Position numbers and translations under genes: made by a program | DNA from: Apostichopus japonicus | Taxonomy: Eukaryota; Echinodermata; Holothuroidea; Aspidochirotida; Stichopodidae | Length of the DNA stretch: 64,000 nucleotides | NCBI RefSeq assembly: GCF_037975245.1 | Contig: NC_092579.1 | Location: 7,127,001 to 7,191,000, forward strand | Direction: 5' to 3' | Notes under the pieces: model-generated | Database searches by the model: none | Told to the model about the DNA's origin: nothing | Seen by the model: the letters and a program-made list of their open reading frames with translations, nothing else | Part shown: in pieces, positions 1-12,500 of the stretch | Layout of the letters: the number at the start of each line of letters is the position of its first letter | Numbering within the stretch: position 1 is the first letter of the stretch

Positions 1-51
1 ATGTTTTGTTTTATGATTTTTCCCCACACAAATGGTAGTGTATGAATGAAC

Positions 52-217
52 GGGGTTAATCAACGGTCTAGCGTGCGTTACTCACATGATTAATGCACTC
101 CGGGTGTTAATGCTATCGCTGGATGCACTCGGGCTCCGCCCTCGTGCATCGCTTGCATTATCCCCCGATCGTGCATTAATCCTGTGAGTAACGCACGCTA
201 GACCGTTGATTAACCCC
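52..217. repeat. Palindromic foldback (hairpin) element
   Basis: The left arm starting GGGGTTAATCAACGGTCTAG is matched in reverse complement by the right arm ending at 217. The outer 34 bases are perfect, then one mismatch, then 11 more paired bases, and a looser inner stem around GATGCAC/GTGCATC continues almost to the centre. The whole 166 bp could fold as one hairpin. There is no ORF and no clear target duplication at the edges. It looks like a short foldback or MITE-type element; the family is unknown. Confidence 0.75.
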
Positions 218-1640
218 TTATTTAAAAGCATAAATCAAACGTGCAGAACATTTTGAATTTAATGGTGTAGCTTTTAGCTTTCATGAGACTTTTGATTACC
301 CTAGTTGCTGTATGATTTAATTTATGAAATGGTTGTGAAATTAGTAATTGCATTGTGTATGCCTTTCAGCTATAATTCTGGTATCTGTTACGTTGAATCA
401 TCAGACACTACATGACATTCATAGAGCAATATAAGATGCACCATCTCGGCACAGCAATCACTGCATTTGATGTTGAATATTTTAGCCATATACCGTTAGA
501 ATTAGTGAATAAATTTCATTTGCGACATTTTTTCGGACACGATAATTGACTTCCTACCATTTTCAAACTCTCTCTGTTTTTGCCTTTCATTGCAATGTTA
601 ACAAGCATGCGGACTATTATTGTTTCAAACGTGATTGTAATTGACAAACATAAAGGCCAATGATCAATAAATATTGTCAAATTTTATACCACCAGACATT
701 TGACTAGCAAGTAATTTCTTCTATCAAAGGTGACAAAAGAGAGGTTGTAATGTGTTAATATGTAAAAATGGAAAGATGTTAAACTTTATTGATCTGAGAT
801 GACTGTACACGATCAAAGCAATTTAAGAGAAGGATAATTCGTCCATCACATAGTGGCATTAGATGCCTCTAGCGCTTCTCTAGTTTTAGTGCCATGTGTT
901 AATGGATTGTACAACAAAAAACTGAAGAGAAGGAGGATCATCTTTACGTCAATCAATTCATCAGGGATCAATTTGGTGTTCGAATTGCAATGAAAGTGAA
1001 ATGGAAAATATTATAGAGCCTCTGGCTGGAAACAGCAAACACCAATGGCACTGAATGTATTGAATATGGAGTGTAGCAATGGGTTGCCTATTAGTTCCAT
1101 GCTGCAATGCACTTCTAAACAATACTTTGGCTAGTGACTCATGCAGGACCGGAAAATTGTGGGTAAAGTAACAACAATAAAGTAGAATTTGAAAATAAAT
1201 CAAAAAAAGTTCAAAATAAATAAACAACTTTCACACACCATTGATACAAGTCAGCCATGCCTAACGCTGAGCCAAAGGTTCAAACAAAACGGGATATCCA
1301 TTTAATACGAAGGGATATAGAATTCACAAGATGTCAATGAGAAATGACCTTGGATTTGACTGCTTGAAAAGTTAGAGCAAATGCGCCTCCATTTTGAAAA
1401 TTTTAAAGCAGCAGTAAGCAACATCCCCTTACAATAAACCCTTCGGACCAGTAAAATTTGACACCTAGGTCACAAAATGGTCGCCACAGCTTCTCTTATG
1501 TTTGGTTAATAGCCCCTGGTACTAACTGAACAGGTAAAGAAAGCTGATTGTGGGGCTTGCTACAAAAACATCAAATTCCAAATAAATGCTATAATAGCAA
1601 AAAGTACATTGCTAGTTTGCGATTACACACAATTTGAGTT
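218..1640. other. Non-coding, no recognised feature
   Basis: AT-rich sequence without a convincing ORF, splice-flanked exon or long repeat. By orientation it could be intron or 3' flank of the minus-strand rhomboid gene. Confidence 0.5.
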
Positions 1641-1745
1641 CTATAGTATACATGTTACTAAACACAATGTTTGTACTCTGGTATGTGACTACACACAATG
1701 TGTGTACTATAGTATGTAACTACACAGTGTGTGTACTCTAGTAGA
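1641..1745. repeat. Small array of the ~31-bp near-palindromic minisatellite
   Basis: Three to four diverged units built around ACTACACACAATGTGTGTAC, the same unit as the larger array at 4.5-4.86 kb. The core ACACA-CAA-TGTGTGT is close to self-complementary. Confidence 0.75.
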
Positions 1746-2489
1746 TTCCAATTAATAGTCAAAAATATCTTCTGAAGAAAAACCTTCCGATTATTTTCAC
1801 AAATATTGATGCTTAGGTAAGCCACCATGAATTTCGCTCCGCTTATGTTAAACTTCTATAACATGTGGAAAGACCGGAGTTTCACACACTTAATTCCCAT
1901 TGACATTGGTCAGGAAACCTAAGCTGGTCATCAACATTCGAACTTGCTTAAGTTCATAGCATCATGGGCACGACACAAATCATTGCACATGATGGTACAT
2001 TTTCCTGCCATCAGGGTCCAAAGCTAAACTCAACAGTGTAAATTTCCAGGAAATGTGGGCGAGTTAACATTGACTAATGACAGTTTGGCGAATGAAGTTT
2101 CATCAGTCGAAATATATGATTGGATGCTGTTTTCATAAAATGTTATCGTTACACATGAGCATAAGCGACCACGAATACTTTTCCTGTATGTTAGCGTTCC
2201 TATTTTGCACTCATGGCACGATGCCAAACAAAATATTTTGGAATGCAGTTTATTGCTTTTTCCACATGGGCCATTGCTGGTTATTTTATATTGAAAGTAC
2301 ATTGGCCTAGCCATTCAGAAAGTGTTGAAAAATCGTGTAAGGTGAATTGAAGATTTTTTTTTTCCGGTCAGAAAGAATCGCCAGGTTGTGAGCCATTAAG
2401 ATACATTTTTTGTGTTATAGTCATCGTCCTTTATCTTTTAGTTTGGTCGTAAATACGGGAGTTGGGTGGTTTGTGAGGTGGTTTGCACC
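1746..2489. other. Non-coding, no recognised feature
   Basis: Overlapping short ORFs exist on both strands near 2.03-2.31 kb but have no recognisable motif and no splice context. Nothing else seen. Confidence 0.45.
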
Positions 2490-2932
2490 ACAGGCACTTG
2501 TTACATTATCTAGGTGTATAGTATATATAAACAGGGAAAGGTAGGACACTCAATTCAAAACAAACGTTGCAAAGTCACCATTTTCAGAAAAAGTTACGTT
2601 CCCGTTCTGTGCCCGTCTTTCCTCCAATGGGATCATTCGTGACCAACCAGTGACGTCATTCAAAATGGCGAGAAGTGGATTGTCGTGATAATGGTACAGC
2701 TCAGCATTTTGACCGTAAATTTACGAATCATCTGTGCTACAGGAGTCTAATTGGAGTCAGATTTACCGCAGGTAATAATCTTATACTCAAGCTAATACTT
2801 ACGCTGCTTTTGGTCAAATTGGAACGTAACTTTTTCTGAAAATGGTGACTTTGCAACGTTTGTTTTGAATTGAGTGTCCTACCTTTCCCTGTTCATATAT
2901 ACTATACACCTAGATAACGTTACGAGTGCCTG
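2490..2932. mobile_element. MITE with ~110-bp terminal inverted repeats and target duplication
   Basis: The left end ACAGGCACTTGTTACATTAT and the right end (reverse complement ACAGGCACTCGTAACGTTAT) begin inverted repeats that continue for about 110 bp with few mismatches, to a GTTACGTTCC / GGAACGTAAC inner edge. The central spacer is roughly 220 bp. The bases GGTTTGCACC occur directly outside both ends. Because the ends read CC/GG, the exact border is ambiguous: 6-, 8- or 10-bp target duplications are equally compatible. No transposase ORF is present, so this is a non-autonomous DNA transposon. The superfamily is open; an 8-bp duplication would suit hAT-like or P-like elements, 10 bp an IS4EU-like element. 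Confidence 0.85.
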
Positions 2933-4496
2933 TGGTTTGCACCCCCCTGGCATTTCCAGACGGAATGTATTGATATGTCCAGGATAATGATTCTATTTAA
3001 GTATTGAAATATATACTATGTTATTCAGCATGTCCCCCGATTAGGACTTTAACAAATTATGCAAGTGGGTTAATTCTTTTGAGTGAAATGGCTTAAGAAC
3101 ATTTTTAAATTTATATATGGTTTTTTTTTATCGCATAGTAAATTACATTCAATCCTAACACCTATAGAAATGTATAATTCTTCACTTTAATAACACAATG
3201 ACCATTAAAAGGAACATTTATCTTTTTATCATTCATCGTATGATGCTTTTCTTTTATACCTATCATCCATATACTATAGGTCATGTATTTGTGTATTCTA
3301 ATGTTACTGTGAGTCATATTTATCGCACGCCACCCATATCACTCATACAAAAAAAAATGATATGAACACAACAGTAAGGGCAGCTCTACACTTTGTGGAG
3401 CTATTAAGTACTGTCTCAGCCCTTACATTATCGAATCACTTTCCTCCGTCTACGTCTTCAATGAAACTTTGCCAATAGAATTGATAACGAAAATTAACAA
3501 CTCGCCCATATCATGTAGGCCCTACAGCTGCTATGAATTTGAAAAAAAAAGTTGTCTACTGTACACTTTGAATTGGCAAATCTCACACTTAGTGAATTTG
3601 GCTCAACAACCTGGCCACGTCAAAAAAAAATGCGGCTAAAAAAAGCAACGTAGAACGATAATTTCCCCCAAAAAAGATCAGATCGATCAAAACAAATGCA
3701 ATGTTTTACAAAACACCCGCGTCTTTCTGTAACCAAGCAAAGTCTGTCAATCACTCCCGATAAACAATTCTTGTTGGCCGTCCGTCCAGGGTACATCATT
3801 CAGTGCACCTGTTGCTACATCTGAATCAAGGCAAAGGAATGCCTTCTTTAGGTGTAATATGCAAATTATGAATGATACTGTGTTGCGGGGTTACAACTTA
3901 ATTTGCGACACACAAATTTTGGGAAGCTGTTGTAGAAGTAACTTTTGTATCAATGTAAAGTACTGTATGTTCTATAAACTATCAAAAGACATTTTTTTCC
4001 TCAGGTGGTAGGGAAAAGGGGTATTTCGCTGAACTCAATCTCTTTGTATAGTATTTGAATACTTAAATTGATCATGTACAGGCAGTTTTTATTTCTCTAT
4101 AGTAAGCTCTACTTAGCATTTCTATCCTTTGTGGATCTTTATTGGATAAATACGAAATGAATTGTTTGGCGTCAGCATCTAACGGTAAGCCTTGCATTTC
4201 TTAAATTGTTTAGCTTCAAACACTTTACCTGCGTCCTCTTCGCTGCTAGGTGAATATCACGTCTTAAACTATGATGTAAGAAATGGCTGTTTCAAACATC
4301 TCACTAATTCTTTTGGCGACTTTCATCCCTATTCATCGAGCACAATAGCATTTCCTTAGTATAAAGTTGTACAGAGATTTTATGAGGTGTCTACGCAGCA
4401 ATTTTTTGGTCAACATGTTTATACATGGTTGTATACTTGTTTATACGTCTTTATACGATCCTTTGCACGTACACATGTCCAGTTATACGTGAGCGG
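2933..4496. other. Non-coding; one short hairpin
   Basis: No exon recognised. At 3374-3426 a small stem pairs GTAAGGGCAGCTC with GAGCT and GCCCTTAC around a short loop. The rest is AT-rich sequence without repeats I could detect. Confidence 0.45.
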
Positions 4497-4857
4497 TACT
4501 GTATGTAAACTACACACAATGTGTATACTCTAGTATGTGACTATACACAATGTGTGTACTCTAGTATGTGACTACACACAATGTGTGTACTCTTGTATGT
4601 AACTACACACAATGTGTGTACCTAGTATGTAACTACACACAATGTGTGTACTCTTGTATGTAACTACACACAATGTGTGTACCTAGTATATATGTGACTA
4701 CACACAATGTGTGTACCCTAGTATGTAACTACACACAATGTGTGTACTCTAGTATGTGACTACACACAATATGTGTAGGCCTACTCTATTATGTAACTAC
4801 ACTCAAAGTGTGTACTCTAGTTAGTGACTACACACAATGTGTGTACTCTAGTATATT
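4497..4857. repeat. ~31-bp near-palindromic minisatellite array
   Basis: About 12 tandem units of the type GTATGTGACTACACACAATG + TGTGTACTCTA. Alternating subtypes differ at TGTGAC versus TGTAAC and at CTCTAG versus CTCTTG versus CCTAG. Each unit carries a nearly self-complementary ACACACAATGTGTGT core, so single strands could fold repeatedly. A smaller array of the same unit is at 1.64-1.75 kb. Confidence 0.92.
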
Positions 4858-5472
4858 ACAACACATTTATAAAACTATGTACATAACATGTGCTCAAGCG
4901 TTCAAGAAAGTCACAAACCTAAAACATTTTCACATCTGCAAAAATGTGCCCAGGTCTAATTTAAATAATATTAAACTCTAAGGAGATGTTATTGTCATCA
5001 AGAACCTTTGCCATCCGGATCAATGCATTAGCTAGTCGAGTGAGAAACAGCTAGTCCATTGGGATCCAGAGGGATGTACCAGGTACCAATGAAAGTTATA
5101 AAACAGCGTTCCTTTACTTTGTCAAAATATAAAAACTTGCATGACTTTTCCATGATAATTCCATCAATGATCTTATTCACAAGACTTTGGCTGTGCTTTC
5201 CCTTTTTTTGCAAATCTTCTACAAGGAAACAATGCAGGTTGCATAGTCCCTTCTATATAGCTGCTACATATATATTAGGGTACTGTTCCAACATAAATGC
5301 TATTTAACATGTAAAACTTTCATGAGTTTCACAGATCCCACATATATTTATTGATTCATTTTTCCTATGTTAGAACCATGCAGTCCCAATCATGTGCATG
5401 TATGTATAGAGTCTTAAGACTTGCGAGGTGATACAAAGGAACAACTTGACAGGAGACATTATCTGCTTTCTT
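4858..5472. other. Non-coding, no recognised feature
   Basis: Short opposing ORFs at 5.03-5.3 kb overlap on both strands and show no domain. Nothing else seen. Confidence 0.45.
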
Positions 5473-5676
5473 CAGTCGGAGGGGGGGGGGGGGGGAGATG
5501 CCCCCCTGACGGACTCAAATGGACAGCAGGCGCCCTTTTCAACTTTTTACTTATTCGTGATTATTGACTTTTTCATTGCACCAACCTGTGGTGGCGCTCC
5601 ACTTAGATAGTGACGAAAGAGCCCCTACAGACCATTCTCGCCCCCCCCCTGACCAATACCCCTAGCTCTGCCACTG
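5473..5676 (+). mobile_element. Short hAT-like MITE, CAGTGGCG family, copy 1
   Basis: The left end is CAGTCGGA followed by a 15-base G run and GATGCCCCCCTGACGGACTC. The right end is GCTCTGCCACTG (reverse complement CAGTGGCAGAGC). The inner segment with CCAACCTGTGGTGGCGCTCC and CTTAGATAGTG is shared with copies at 43.9, 51.5, 54.5 and 55.6 kb. YARNG-type ends suggest a hAT-derived non-autonomous family. Flanking bases do not form a clean 8-bp duplication. Confidence 0.65.
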
Positions 5677-7953
5677 CTTTCAAATTAAATAAATTACATC
5701 ATGCCTGTTCTTGTTACTGGCTGCAGAACTTGTGCATTTCAAGGTGTCATCTTTTAAAACCACTCAGCATTTATATATATCTACATATACATGTGTCCGA
5801 AGATTTTTCATCTACCCCTTCTACCCTTTGACTTAAGAACTGTATCAAATGTACGAAAGAAAATTTTATAGCTAACTAAATTGTCCTTCTACTCGTTGCT
5901 GTACCGAAGGTTTTCCTTGACCTTCCATGCGCCAAGGTTGCACTGAGTACAGCCTCGCGAAAGAAAAGTACACCTAACATATACAGTCTACTAATTCATG
6001 TAAACGAAAGGATAGGCTGCCTCATTCGTTGTGTCAGGTCGGTCACCCAGGGGATTTCTTGCAGTCAAGAAATACAAACTATAGTATAGATCGGGCAAGA
6101 CAGAGCTATTGCAAATGTGCAATGATCTATCACATATTAAACAAACATTAACAGCCTTTATCATTCGTCTCTCCAGTTCAGAACCGATCATGCAGAAATG
6201 TAACAGTCACTGAGCATACCAACATGCAGTAACCATGGGGACGGGTTCCTTTGGATGGGTGTAACTTCAATAGGCCAAAGAAGCATTCCGTGCCACCTCG
6301 TGGTTGAAACTCCACAAAGTATATCGCATGGCTGATTAGATACGAATTATGACTAAGACTTTGACACATTCTTGTTCCTACGGTTAATTTTAATCAAATT
6401 CCATCTCAAATTTGTTTTTCGTAAGACCCCTTTAAAGTTAGATTTTGTGTTTGAATTTGTTACAATTTATCATGCACGACCAATGAAGCACAGATACAGT
6501 GACCAACGTGACGATAGAATCTGGTACTTTAGTACACCAAAATCACAACAGGAGTGATGTGGCAGGAATAAAGGCACAATGTTTGCAAATGAAACCAAAA
6601 AACAATTCCATTAAAATTTGTGGGACACAAAAAATCATCTCTGTATTAGACAAAGCTGTTAATAACTCTCTCATTAGGACACTAAACCACAAGGTATTGA
6701 ACTGGCTGATCTGATACTAAGGTGGCTGGTTTTTCCTAAAACGCAGGTTTCGATCAAACAGTCTAGCTGACTGTGCATCATATTACACACTGGTTATACT
6801 GAGAAGGCAGTACCTGTGTATAGAGGCTAAATGTCAAGTCTTGCAATAAGAATCTGCATTTATTACAGGGAGGGTAACTTCATAAAATGTTAACAGACGT
6901 TTTAACTTCCCACTGCTTTATGGGACGACATGATTAACGAGACTATGTGTCATCAACAGAAAAGATGTGCACAGTAAAATTATTGATTGAGTTTTATAAA
7001 TTGGCTAACACACTATATTGGCAAATGAAAACCTCAAGAATTAAACTTTGCCAAGGTTCATTTTTATAGAGAAGGCTCAGTCAAGCAAGATTGTCGTTTT
7101 TTTCATGGGCCCAAAACTTGTAACGTAATTCAGAGCATCCAAATGATTGCACGTTACAACCGCATAGAAATATAGATTATGAACATGATTTCCAACTTCA
7201 TGAGTTCAATCCTGCCCAAGTGGAAAACTGAAGCCTTCAGTGTAATTTTAAGGAAGTGGAATTCTAAGAGTTATGTAGACACATACCCCCTCCAGCACAC
7301 CCCACCCCACTCCACCCCCCCCCCCAAAGAAGGAAAGAAAGAAACAGACATTGACAAAACAAATTCATTGCTGTCTTGCACCAACCAATGTTCCCTATCT
7401 ACTTTAAAGGATATTTTAGATTAACTAAATTACTGAATGCGATATGGACACAAAAGCTATTTAGCCAACTTCAAAGGGGCAGAGAGTGTAAACGTTGTTG
7501 TAATAATTAAAGAAATCGTCCTTTTATGGCTACGGTTTTGTCACAACCCCTTCCCTTCAAAATGCTACTTCTCATTCTTTGATTCAGAATACCTTAGCTA
7601 GTAACCATATCCAACTACATGCATCTTTAAACATCACAAATGATTGTGCTTCTAAAAGGCAGGTACTAGAGTACACTTTAGAATTAATTACACATTGGAA
7701 AACAATAACAAATTTGTTTGAAAAATGTCTTACTTTCTGTAATCCTTTCAAGAAGTCATCCATCTGGTGTTTGTTGGATTTTGGAATAATTAATTGTGGA
7801 TTTAATAGTTCAAAACAGAAAAAAGTGGTCCTGCTGCCAATAGAATAAATAAGGAACTTGCAGCTAGATGTCAATCACATAAACCGATGTTTCTTTCTCT
7901 TTTACTCTCTTATAATTTTTGGCAAAATACAGAAGAAACAATTGTGAGCTAAC
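5677..7953. other. Intron of the rhomboid gene (downstream side), no exon found
   Basis: This stretch follows the 7954-8187 exon in transcription order. I looked on the minus strand for the next rhomboid exon (tryptophan-arginine and HAG...H...N motifs, GxSG) and found none. Short ORFs here have no recognisable motif. A poly-C run lies near 7315-7325. Confidence 0.45.
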
Positions 7954-8187
7954 CTGTAAAATACACATCAGCAAAACGATGACAGGAGGGAGGCACCAAG
8001 AGCAATTGTTGAGGAAGCTTGTTCTGTCAGTCTCCTTGGGAAGGTATTCATCAGCGATGAAATTTAAAAATCTTTGGTGTACTGGGAGCTTCTTGATGAT
8101 TGGTGTCTGAGAGCCGATGTTTACTGCAAACTCATTGGTTGGTGGTCTTATTGCCATCGAAAAGCTGAGAGATCTCTTTTCACTCAT
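7954..8187 (-). CDS. EF-hand rhomboid protein (RHBDL1/3-like), linker and first membrane helix exon
   Basis: Internal exon of 234 bp (78 codons, phase 0 at both ends) bordered by acceptor TTGCTTTGACAG and donor CAG|GTTAGC. The product starts MSEKRS, matching the (M/I)S.KRS..F motif that follows the second EF hand in vertebrate RHBDL1 and RHBDL3. It then has a polar linker, EYLPKETDRTSFLNNCSWC, the PP that precedes the first membrane helix in this family, and VIVLLMCILQ, which begins that helix. The family are intramembrane serine peptidases or inactive relatives of the secretory pathway or plasma membrane. The catalytic GxSG and histidine helices would be encoded by later exons, not seen here. 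Its upstream partner is the EF-hand exon at 18191-18355. Identification rests on remembered family motifs; assignment to RHBDL1 versus RHBDL3 is not possible. Confidence 0.85.
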
Positions 8188-8924
8188 CTGTCAAAGCAAG
8201 AAAATGATGTTGATTTTTATCTAGATGTAATATTCATAATTAGCAGAGTATCAATTTTAACTGTAAGTAAACACCCACAAAATATTAAACATAACAGTAA
8301 AATAATCTTGAAAACTTTCAAAACTACAATTCTGTTACATAAATTTTGATATGATGAGCCACAGTAGGAAATGTTCACCACTTATGAAGGGAATAAACTG
8401 TAAATGGAATGAATACCACAATTATAATCAAAGATAGAACCTTCAACCTTAAAAATGGGAGTATACTGGCAGAGGGGAAGGGAGGGGGGGATGGAGTAAT
8501 TGTAGAGAAGATGCCTGGATGCCTGCGTCTATTTTATATTCAAGACACACTTTCTGAGAAAAGTGAGAGAATACAGTGGTGTTCCACTCTTCATAGTTTT
8601 TCTAGTCAGCCATCATGCAGTGTACCCATAATGTAACAGGGAGAATGGTTCCTCATAAATTTCTCGTCTCCTTGTCCAATGAGGATTCTCTTGACAGTAT
8701 CTGACTTGACATCTTCAAGGTTATTGGTGACTTTCCAATGATTTTATGGTCTCATAATTTGATAAGACATTTACTTAAGCTTGTACCAATGAAGGTATGG
8801 ACAACTGGATATATCACTGATGATATGTTCTAATCTGTACAATTGCATGCAAAATGACACAAAAACGGGTTTTAATATTTTGATACCTTAAGTAGGCTCT
8901 TCGCCATAGACATGTAATTCTCCT
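8188..8924. other. Start of the ~10-kb rhomboid intron, no feature
   Basis: First part of the 8188-18190 intron seen on the plus strand. A G-rich run lies near 8475-8490. No exon or repeat recognised. Confidence 0.45.
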
Positions 8925-9535
8925 CTCAAACAGGTGAAACAATACCGAAATGTAGACGAATCCCATGGGAGAAGGGCAGAGGGACATGGGAGAGGGAGAT
9001 GGGAAGGTGGGCATGGGAAGAGGGGGGACAGAAGAGGGAGGGAAGAGGGGGGCAGGAGAGGGAAGAAAGAGGGCCACAGGAAAGGGAAGAAATAGGATAA
9101 GGGAGGAGGTGGGGAAAATGACTAATGAGCAAATTTGAAGAAAAAAACCATCAGTAGCACCATGTGACATATGAAACCACTGCTGGAGGATGGTGGGTTA
9201 TATTTTCTAAACTATTCTACCAATGTAAATCAGTTTTGTCTTACACCTGGCCAGGTTATTTATCTATGACAACTAATTCTCTTGTTAAGGTGAAATCATA
9301 CCATAATTTAGATTATACCATGGGAAACAAAACTTTGGGAAAGGGGAGAGGGGGAATGGGAGAGGGAAGGAAGGAAGGGAAGAGAGGGGGGGGGGACAGG
9401 AGATGGAAAAAGAGCAGAAAGTAAAAAGAGTGGGGAATACCACTATAGTTGGCAAATAGAAACAATTATTCAGTAACACCATGTGACATATATGAAAACA
9501 CTACTGAAGGACTATGAGCTCTATTTTCTAACATG
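8925..9535. repeat. Diverged ~360-bp tandem duplication with purine-rich core
   Basis: Two copies in direct order. Each has CAGGTGAAA- or AAGGTGAAAT-like bases, then CCATGGGA, a GGGAGAGGGA-type purine minisatellite, then CACCATGTGACATAT, then a TCTATTTTCTAA-like segment and CAGTTYTGTC. The first spans about 8925-9240, the second about 9285-9563. Mismatches and different core lengths suggest an old duplication. The long minus-strand ORFs here are products of the low-complexity core, not genes. Confidence 0.65.
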
Positions 9536-9563
9536 ACTTCAACCATTGTTAATACAGTTCTGT

Positions 9564-12500
9564 CCAACAACTTTGCTTTCAGAAAAAACGAGCTAAACAG
9601 TCATTCTTTGCAAATGTGTAAGTCTGCAGTAATTCACTGTTAATCATAGTTGATTTAGCATCAGAGGATAATGTCCAAGATCCCTTCACCTATACGTACA
9701 CTCTGATGAAGCTATAGTCTTAAAGGATCATGCAGCCCTATTACTATAGATTATGACGTTCCATAACCATACTGACAGTATGGTGTTTCCAAGGTTTTAT
9801 ATAATTGCAGAATTTTCTTGACTTCATGGGACATCGGCCATGCGGAAAAAAAGAACTACCTTGACTGTTGCAATGCTACACTGGATACAGTACTAGCTAG
9901 CTAGCTGTTATATAGAGACATAGATTGAATGGATCGACTAGAGGCTGAATCTCTTCTGACAGTTCATGTACAGGGCATCAAGCCACAATTCCACTTCACA
10001 AGCAACATGAGACCCATAAGGATCGAGGAGGAAGAATTCAAGCTAGCATTGAGATGGCAATGATGCATGTGTGTGGTCTATATTCATTGTCTGTCAGATC
10101 TGTGAATCAAAGTCATGAGCCATTTGCAGACAGATTTCTTATTCCATGTTACATATATATTTATATTTCAGCTGCGATGATTTATATACCTATAAACTGA
10201 CATGTAGACACACGTACAGCTTGAGACTCGATCTAGACATCAGAAGAAATGACATCAAAGTAGAGGTTTGCCTTGATCTTTGGTAAATGTCGTATAATAG
10301 TTTACTTGATACTTTCATCCCCAAAAACGTGCAGTAAGAAAGATTACGAATATTTACCGATAAAAATATCTCAGCGGAAGGGCGGGGGGGGGGGGGAGAT
10401 ACTTTGACAGATTATGGAATCGATGATTACTTGTTAATGAACAATCTTTCAGAGGGTGTAATAATTTGATCAACTCCAAGATCATCATCTTATTGATTAG
10501 TAATCCTCCATATATTTGCTTTAGTTGCCAGAAACTGGCAGTCAAGCAAGCAAGTGTGAGGGTGGGATGGGGGTGGGGGTGGGGGGAAGGCAATGCATCC
10601 ATACAAATTAGTCCTCCTAACCACCACCTCCTTGACTTCCTCTTCCCTTCATGCCAATTACAACAGCCTTCAAGGGATTATGAAATATATAATTTTGCAA
10701 TACATATGTGCATATAAACATCCTTCAACAGCTCAACAAAATGCTAATAGCTTTTGTTCATTGTACCAGGGAGTTATTGTACATCCGGTAATATAGATGA
10801 GAGGATGTTTCACAATATGCAGCAGTATACAAAGCAAAATCAGTTAAATGTAGCCTTCACCTTTTTAATTATATACTATATCACCTTCACATTATCATGA
10901 ATACCTGCCGGTCCTGGTGGAAATTATACAGTTTGCTGAATAGATGTCAATCATATCAGAGTTGGAAAAAAATGAGATTCTCAAATTAGCTTGAAATTAT
11001 CTGGCTAAAATTTCAATTTCATATCATTTGAATAAATGACAAGCAATCAGATGATTGGGGCTTTCACTAAATTATAACTGGTTCATAATATTTCTATAAA
11101 TATGTAAAATTACTTCACGGAATATTCCCAGAAGTGTCATCAATTTCTGAAATTATAGCTTCATATTATTTTGACTAAAATGCTTGTCAGTGTACTGCAC
11201 AGCCTGCCTGTAAGTTGAACATACACAGCAAGTGGAAAGTATTCGTTCCTAAAGGCTGGCAAACATGCGGGTTGTACGTTTGCTGTAAAGTTTCCTACTA
11301 AGCCTAAATTAAACATTTCCACAAATTGTCAGCTCCAGACATCTCATGCCACAGCTAATGGTATAGATATGAACGTTAAATTACAACCTTTCTTATTATT
11401 ATATTTAAAGCAATGATCCATTAACTTGATAAATAATCCAACTTGTTATGTTAAATAAATAACACCTAGGAAGCCCTGGCCATCAAAACAATTGAAATGG
11501 CAACAGGTTTACAGTGCCTCACTCTTAATTTATTGCAACATGTTGGGTAATAGATGCATGTATGTATTAGGCCTAGGGTGCATACATGTGCATGCGAATA
11601 GCACAAAAATGCAGCTTGAGTCAGTGTTAAACATGAAAGCCTGCAACCTAGGCTGGTTGCCTGTTCTCAAAGTCTGTCGGTTAAGATGCACAACTCCTCA
11701 GATATAGATACTGTATTATAAATACAGTTTAACATTTTCACTTCCAAATTTTACAGTTCAAAACATCACCATGAGCAATTAGTACAGGTTATATAAACCC
11801 AAATCAACAATCTATTTTTGACGATATTGACTGCCATCCATTAATTCGATAAAATATAACGATCCATCCCACTGATATAAAATAACCAAAGATGCATAAG
11901 GGCCTTGTAATGACCTTGAAACATCAATTCTTTATTGAATGGGCCGCCAAATTACGACAGAACCTCAACGAACCCGGTACCTCGCTTTATGTTGGAACAG
12001 GTCTTAGGGAAGGGATGCGTACATGTGAATGATGTAATACTCATTGAAAATATTAATGCCAAGTAATGTCCTAGATACGGCAATGACTATATCGGTTGTG
12101 AATCTTTTAATTATTCTGTCCAAAAGAGATTATGATGTTTTGTGTTCATTTTTTCATTATTTTTACAATGGACTTAATTAATGTACATATTGTTTTGTTT
12201 AAATTTTATGTAACAGTAGCCTATATTCCTCTTAACACTTCATTAATAAAGTTCTTGTTGGGATAACTGAATTTTGATGTGAAGTTTGATGTGAATTGAA
12301 TATGGTCTGTTTGAGGCAGATTGTTAAGTACAGTGATGTATTCAAAATACTGTAACACTTTCCTCTGTGAGTAGTGCGGACCAGCTGATTCAGGGTTATT
12401 GGCCTAAGATGTAGTATTGTAATTGGCCAGAGAATGAAGGTGAACACAAAATAAATCCAGAGAGGTGATGGTATTTTTAACAGCGATATATTGAAAAGAG

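Noticed and set aside
2360-2400. Tryptophan-arginine-phenylalanine string on the minus strand, as in the rhomboid domain
   Set aside because: A stop lies four codons upstream, no acceptor is available and downstream residues do not match.
7584-7874. 96-codon minus ORF just after the rhomboid exon
   Set aside because: Lies in the intron, does not continue the rhomboid sequence and is open on both strands.
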